From Lingula anatina (Eukaryota; Brachiopoda; Lingulata; Lingulida; Lingulidae), in assembly GCF_001039355.2 (NCBI RefSeq), contig NW_019776079.1, forward strand, positions 1,237,888-1,270,896: a stretch of 33,009 bases of DNA, given 5' to 3'. Shown here one piece after another: positions 30,573-33,009 of the stretch; the stretch's first letter is position 1, and each line of letters opens with the position of its first letter. The notes under the pieces are model-generated. The model ran no database searches and was not told the origin of the DNA. It worked only from the letters and a program-made list of their open reading frames with translations. The position numbers were made by a program, and so were the translations under genes.

Positions 30573-32519
30573 CTCCACAACAAATGCATAATGTATACAT
30601 TAATATAGAGTGTATTCTCATTTGATTTGCATTGATTTGTAGCATTGCAAGTGATACTTTTTTTTTTGCTGCAAGAATCGATTTTCTTCGTGTTAATTGC
30701 TAGAAACCCAAAACACATAATACACAACAAAAGTGGTTTAGACGAACTTCTTATAATACAAAAAGTGCAACCTTCCCTTTGAACTGGCGGATTTAGCATT
30801 TTGCCTGGGAGGACAAGGATAAAAAGGCAAGGCGAATGAGAGATCATGACATTTTTCCAACAAAATATAGCACTTAGAGATGGAAAAAAGCATTTGCTTT
30901 GTCTACTGCCGCAAAGCACGTGCTTTGTCTACTGTCGCTCGTTTTAGTGATTTGTTTGGAGAGAGAGAGGGGGGAAGTAACATCTTTAGCTAAGGCGGAA
31001 GCATATTCCCGCTGCCCCCCTCCCCGATCTGCAATCGTTTTTACTCGAACAAACATTAGTTCCCATTAGGGAGTGGTCTATAAATACAAACAATAAACGC
31101 ATAACATAAGGCACATTGATCTGCACGATATTGATCAAACGGATAAGCTTTTAAAATGATTTTGTCGCAAGTGACAGACCAATATGCACATTTTTTTGTA
31201 TCTTTTTGGGTGTCAATTTTATAAGAATATCATAACTGATATTGTTAAGCACGTATTCCTCTCTTAGTTTCTGAGGAACCCCGTTCCCCTCCAGAATAAA
31301 AAAGGTAAAACAGGACAACGAGCGAAACAGGGAAAAATAAGAAAAATTCCCATGATTGCGCCTTTTATATCATACATAACATTGTCTTCATCTTTAGGAG
31401 CATAGTTATATCCCTACACCCCCACTCCCCTTGCCAATTCCTGAAACCGCCATTAGGCCTACAATAATACTTTTTTTAGTTTTATCAACAATCATTGAAA
31501 TGTGTCAATAATGGATTTGATTAACATATATTTGAGAGTCACGGAGCTTTGTGCAATTTGCGTTTGGTTTTTTTATCTACTCTATTTTCAATTACTTCTA
31601 CGACATCTTTCGAAAAACCGTTATGTACATCTATTAACCTCCAGACCAAGATACCTATTGTACTGCAAATATCGATTGAAAGTAAGCGCACCCTATTTGT
31701 TTCGAAAACCATCGACCATGCATACATGTATCAATAAACTTTTTGTAGTGCCAACAACACAAAATTTTGGCCGAGCTGCTTTCCTATATTCCATAGTCAT
31801 TTCATAAAAAAATTAAAATAATGATAATAGCAATGGACTATCGGGTGATAGAATCAGGGTATATAAGGTAGAAAAGATGAACAGGAACAGTAACATGTAA
31901 ACACATGCTGCAATGTTTTTTTCCTTTTTTATAACATTTTTTAATTATTAAACACACATATTAACAACATGTGATCTTGTACCCCTTCCCCCTATTACTT
32001 CATGTATATCCCATTCAATACTTTAGGTCCTATGCAGAGATCTCTCGTTAAATCTTGGAGCAAAATATGGCTTTTTATTTATTAATGAATTAATTAAATT
32101 GCAATAGCCTGTTTTTAAGTCGAGTGGGTTTTTATTATTATTTTTTAATTATTATTTTACCTTGCCATCGTGTATTAGCGGGAATAAATACCATAGACCC
32201 ACCGGGTAGGCCCTTATCTAAACCTAAGACAATCTTGACGTCCATGCATGAAAGGAGTTAAGGTTCATTCTCATCATTCCCATGAAAACTATCTCGGTCT
32301 ACGTAGATCAATCCAACTCCTCAGGGAATCTCGCTGAATGCATTTAGTTTAACAGATTTACACGCCTCCTCCTGGCGTTGAGTAGATTACAGAAAAGCTT
32401 GTGATTATACAAATACGTTGGAAAAAAGAGAAGGCGTGTGAGACCGATAGTTTAAAATGTAAATGAATCTTTAGTCATTAACAGAGGAACTGCTTGTGGG
32501 TGAAGACGTGCGAACGTAA

Positions 32520-32534
32520 AAAAAAAAAAAAAAG
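32520..32534 (+). repeat. Poly(A) run
   Basis: About 15 consecutive A in intron 2 of the PAN-domain gene. It could be the tail of a degraded retroelement, but no element body is recognisable before it. Confidence 0.5.
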
Positions 32535-32950
32535 ATTTTATCATACTCTGTGAAAAAAGTTATTGTGTATAATTTGGATTACAAGTGAGGAAATGTCATT
32601 TCTACCGTTTCACAGTTATAACAATATTGACAGTCTAGTCCGACGACCATTCAGTCAAAATGATTTTGATGGCGCATGCCCGTTTGTTATGTGTGTGAAA
32701 AATATACTTTTTTTATTCCGTGCACATTTAAGAGCATAAACAATTTCGTTCACACTTTATTCATTCCGGGATGTTACTTAAATTAGTGTACACTGACAAT
32801 ATTAGCGATTTTAACGACTTTTAACGACATTCGATAGGGGACCATTCCAGCCCGATGGCATTGTACAGTAGCCTACTTATACACATGTATGTTGTCCCTT
32901 GCCTTGTTTACGGGTAGAATTTCAAACAATTAATAATGTTCATCTTGCAG

Positions 32951-33009
32951 TTCTTATCCACATACCAGTCCCTGGCAGATGTGCGTTCATCTTACATTGT
33001 CAATCTATG
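32951..33009 (+). CDS. Secreted PAN-domain protein, exon 3 (runs off the window)
   Basis: After the acceptor catcttgcag, and in phase with exon 2, it reads FLSTYQSLADVRSSYIVNL and is still open at the window edge. It is short and without a signature, supported only by the splice site and the open frame. Confidence 0.55.

Larger units (their letters stand above)
29159..32950 (+). other. PAN-domain gene, intron 2
   Basis: 3,792 bases, donor gtaagt and acceptor atcttgcag, phase 0. It holds a reverse-transcriptase remnant on the minus strand (30457-30572), homopolymer runs, and several taggcct motifs. No other exon is recognised. An extra small exon cannot be excluded. Confidence 0.65.

Noticed and set aside
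31502-31807. 101-residue + strand frame in the intron of the PAN gene
   Set aside because: Composition like AT-rich intron, no motif, and not joined to exons 2 and 3 in frame by good splice sites.
1-33009. tRNA, rRNA or prokaryotic operon signals
   Set aside because: I looked for tRNA-like arms and ribosomal motifs and found none. Gene structure is wholly that of an intron-containing animal genome.

Overview
The window is AT-rich, intron-rich animal DNA. It holds most of one very large gene and the 5' end of a second, both on the + strand. The protein families, GT-AG introns, MITEs and a non-LTR reverse-transcriptase remnant point to a marine invertebrate. A lophotrochozoan, perhaps a mollusc, is my best guess, but nothing in the sequence fixes the phylum.

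Gene 1 (coding 979-25630, 3' UTR to about 26135) is a large lipid transfer protein of the apolipophorin/apolipoprotein B family. I could reconstruct 27 exons with canonical GT-AG borders. Joined, they give one uninterrupted frame of 14,603 coding bases, ending at TAA 25628-25630. That is 4,866 residues plus whatever the missing 5' exon(s) carry; the signal peptide is not visible. Domain order: Vitellogenin_N/lipovitellin-like lipid-transfer module (exons 1-9), beta-sheet linker with the conserved Cys pair (10-12), LLTP open-beta region (13-15), a 7,146-bp exon of amphipathic beta-strand repeats (16), more beta strands (17-18), a charged helical segment (19-21), von Willebrand factor D plus a C8-like Cys-rich part (22-23), a degenerate von Willebrand A-like fold (24-25), and a Cys-cluster tail (26-27). 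The product should be a secreted, lipid-carrying haemolymph lipoprotein scaffold. Residue numbers below count from the first complete codon in the window.

Gene 2 begins at ATG 28261. It encodes a secreted protein with a signal peptide (exon 1), a PAN/apple-like Cys module (exon 2) and a third exon (from 32951) that runs off the window.

Non-coding interest lies in the introns. Intron 4 contains two 669-bp copies differing at only two bases, joined across a single N, with a 159-bp frame-preserving tandem repeat and a perfect palindrome between them. This is either a haplotype/assembly artefact or a very recent duplication. Introns 3 and 11 carry MITE-like elements, intron 17 a 69-bp tandem duplication with acceptor-like ends, and intron 2 of gene 2 a reverse-transcriptase remnant on the minus strand. 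The most notable protein-level points are the vWA-like domain behind the vWD, the phase 1-1 exon modules that encode both, and the internal repeat arrays of exon 16.
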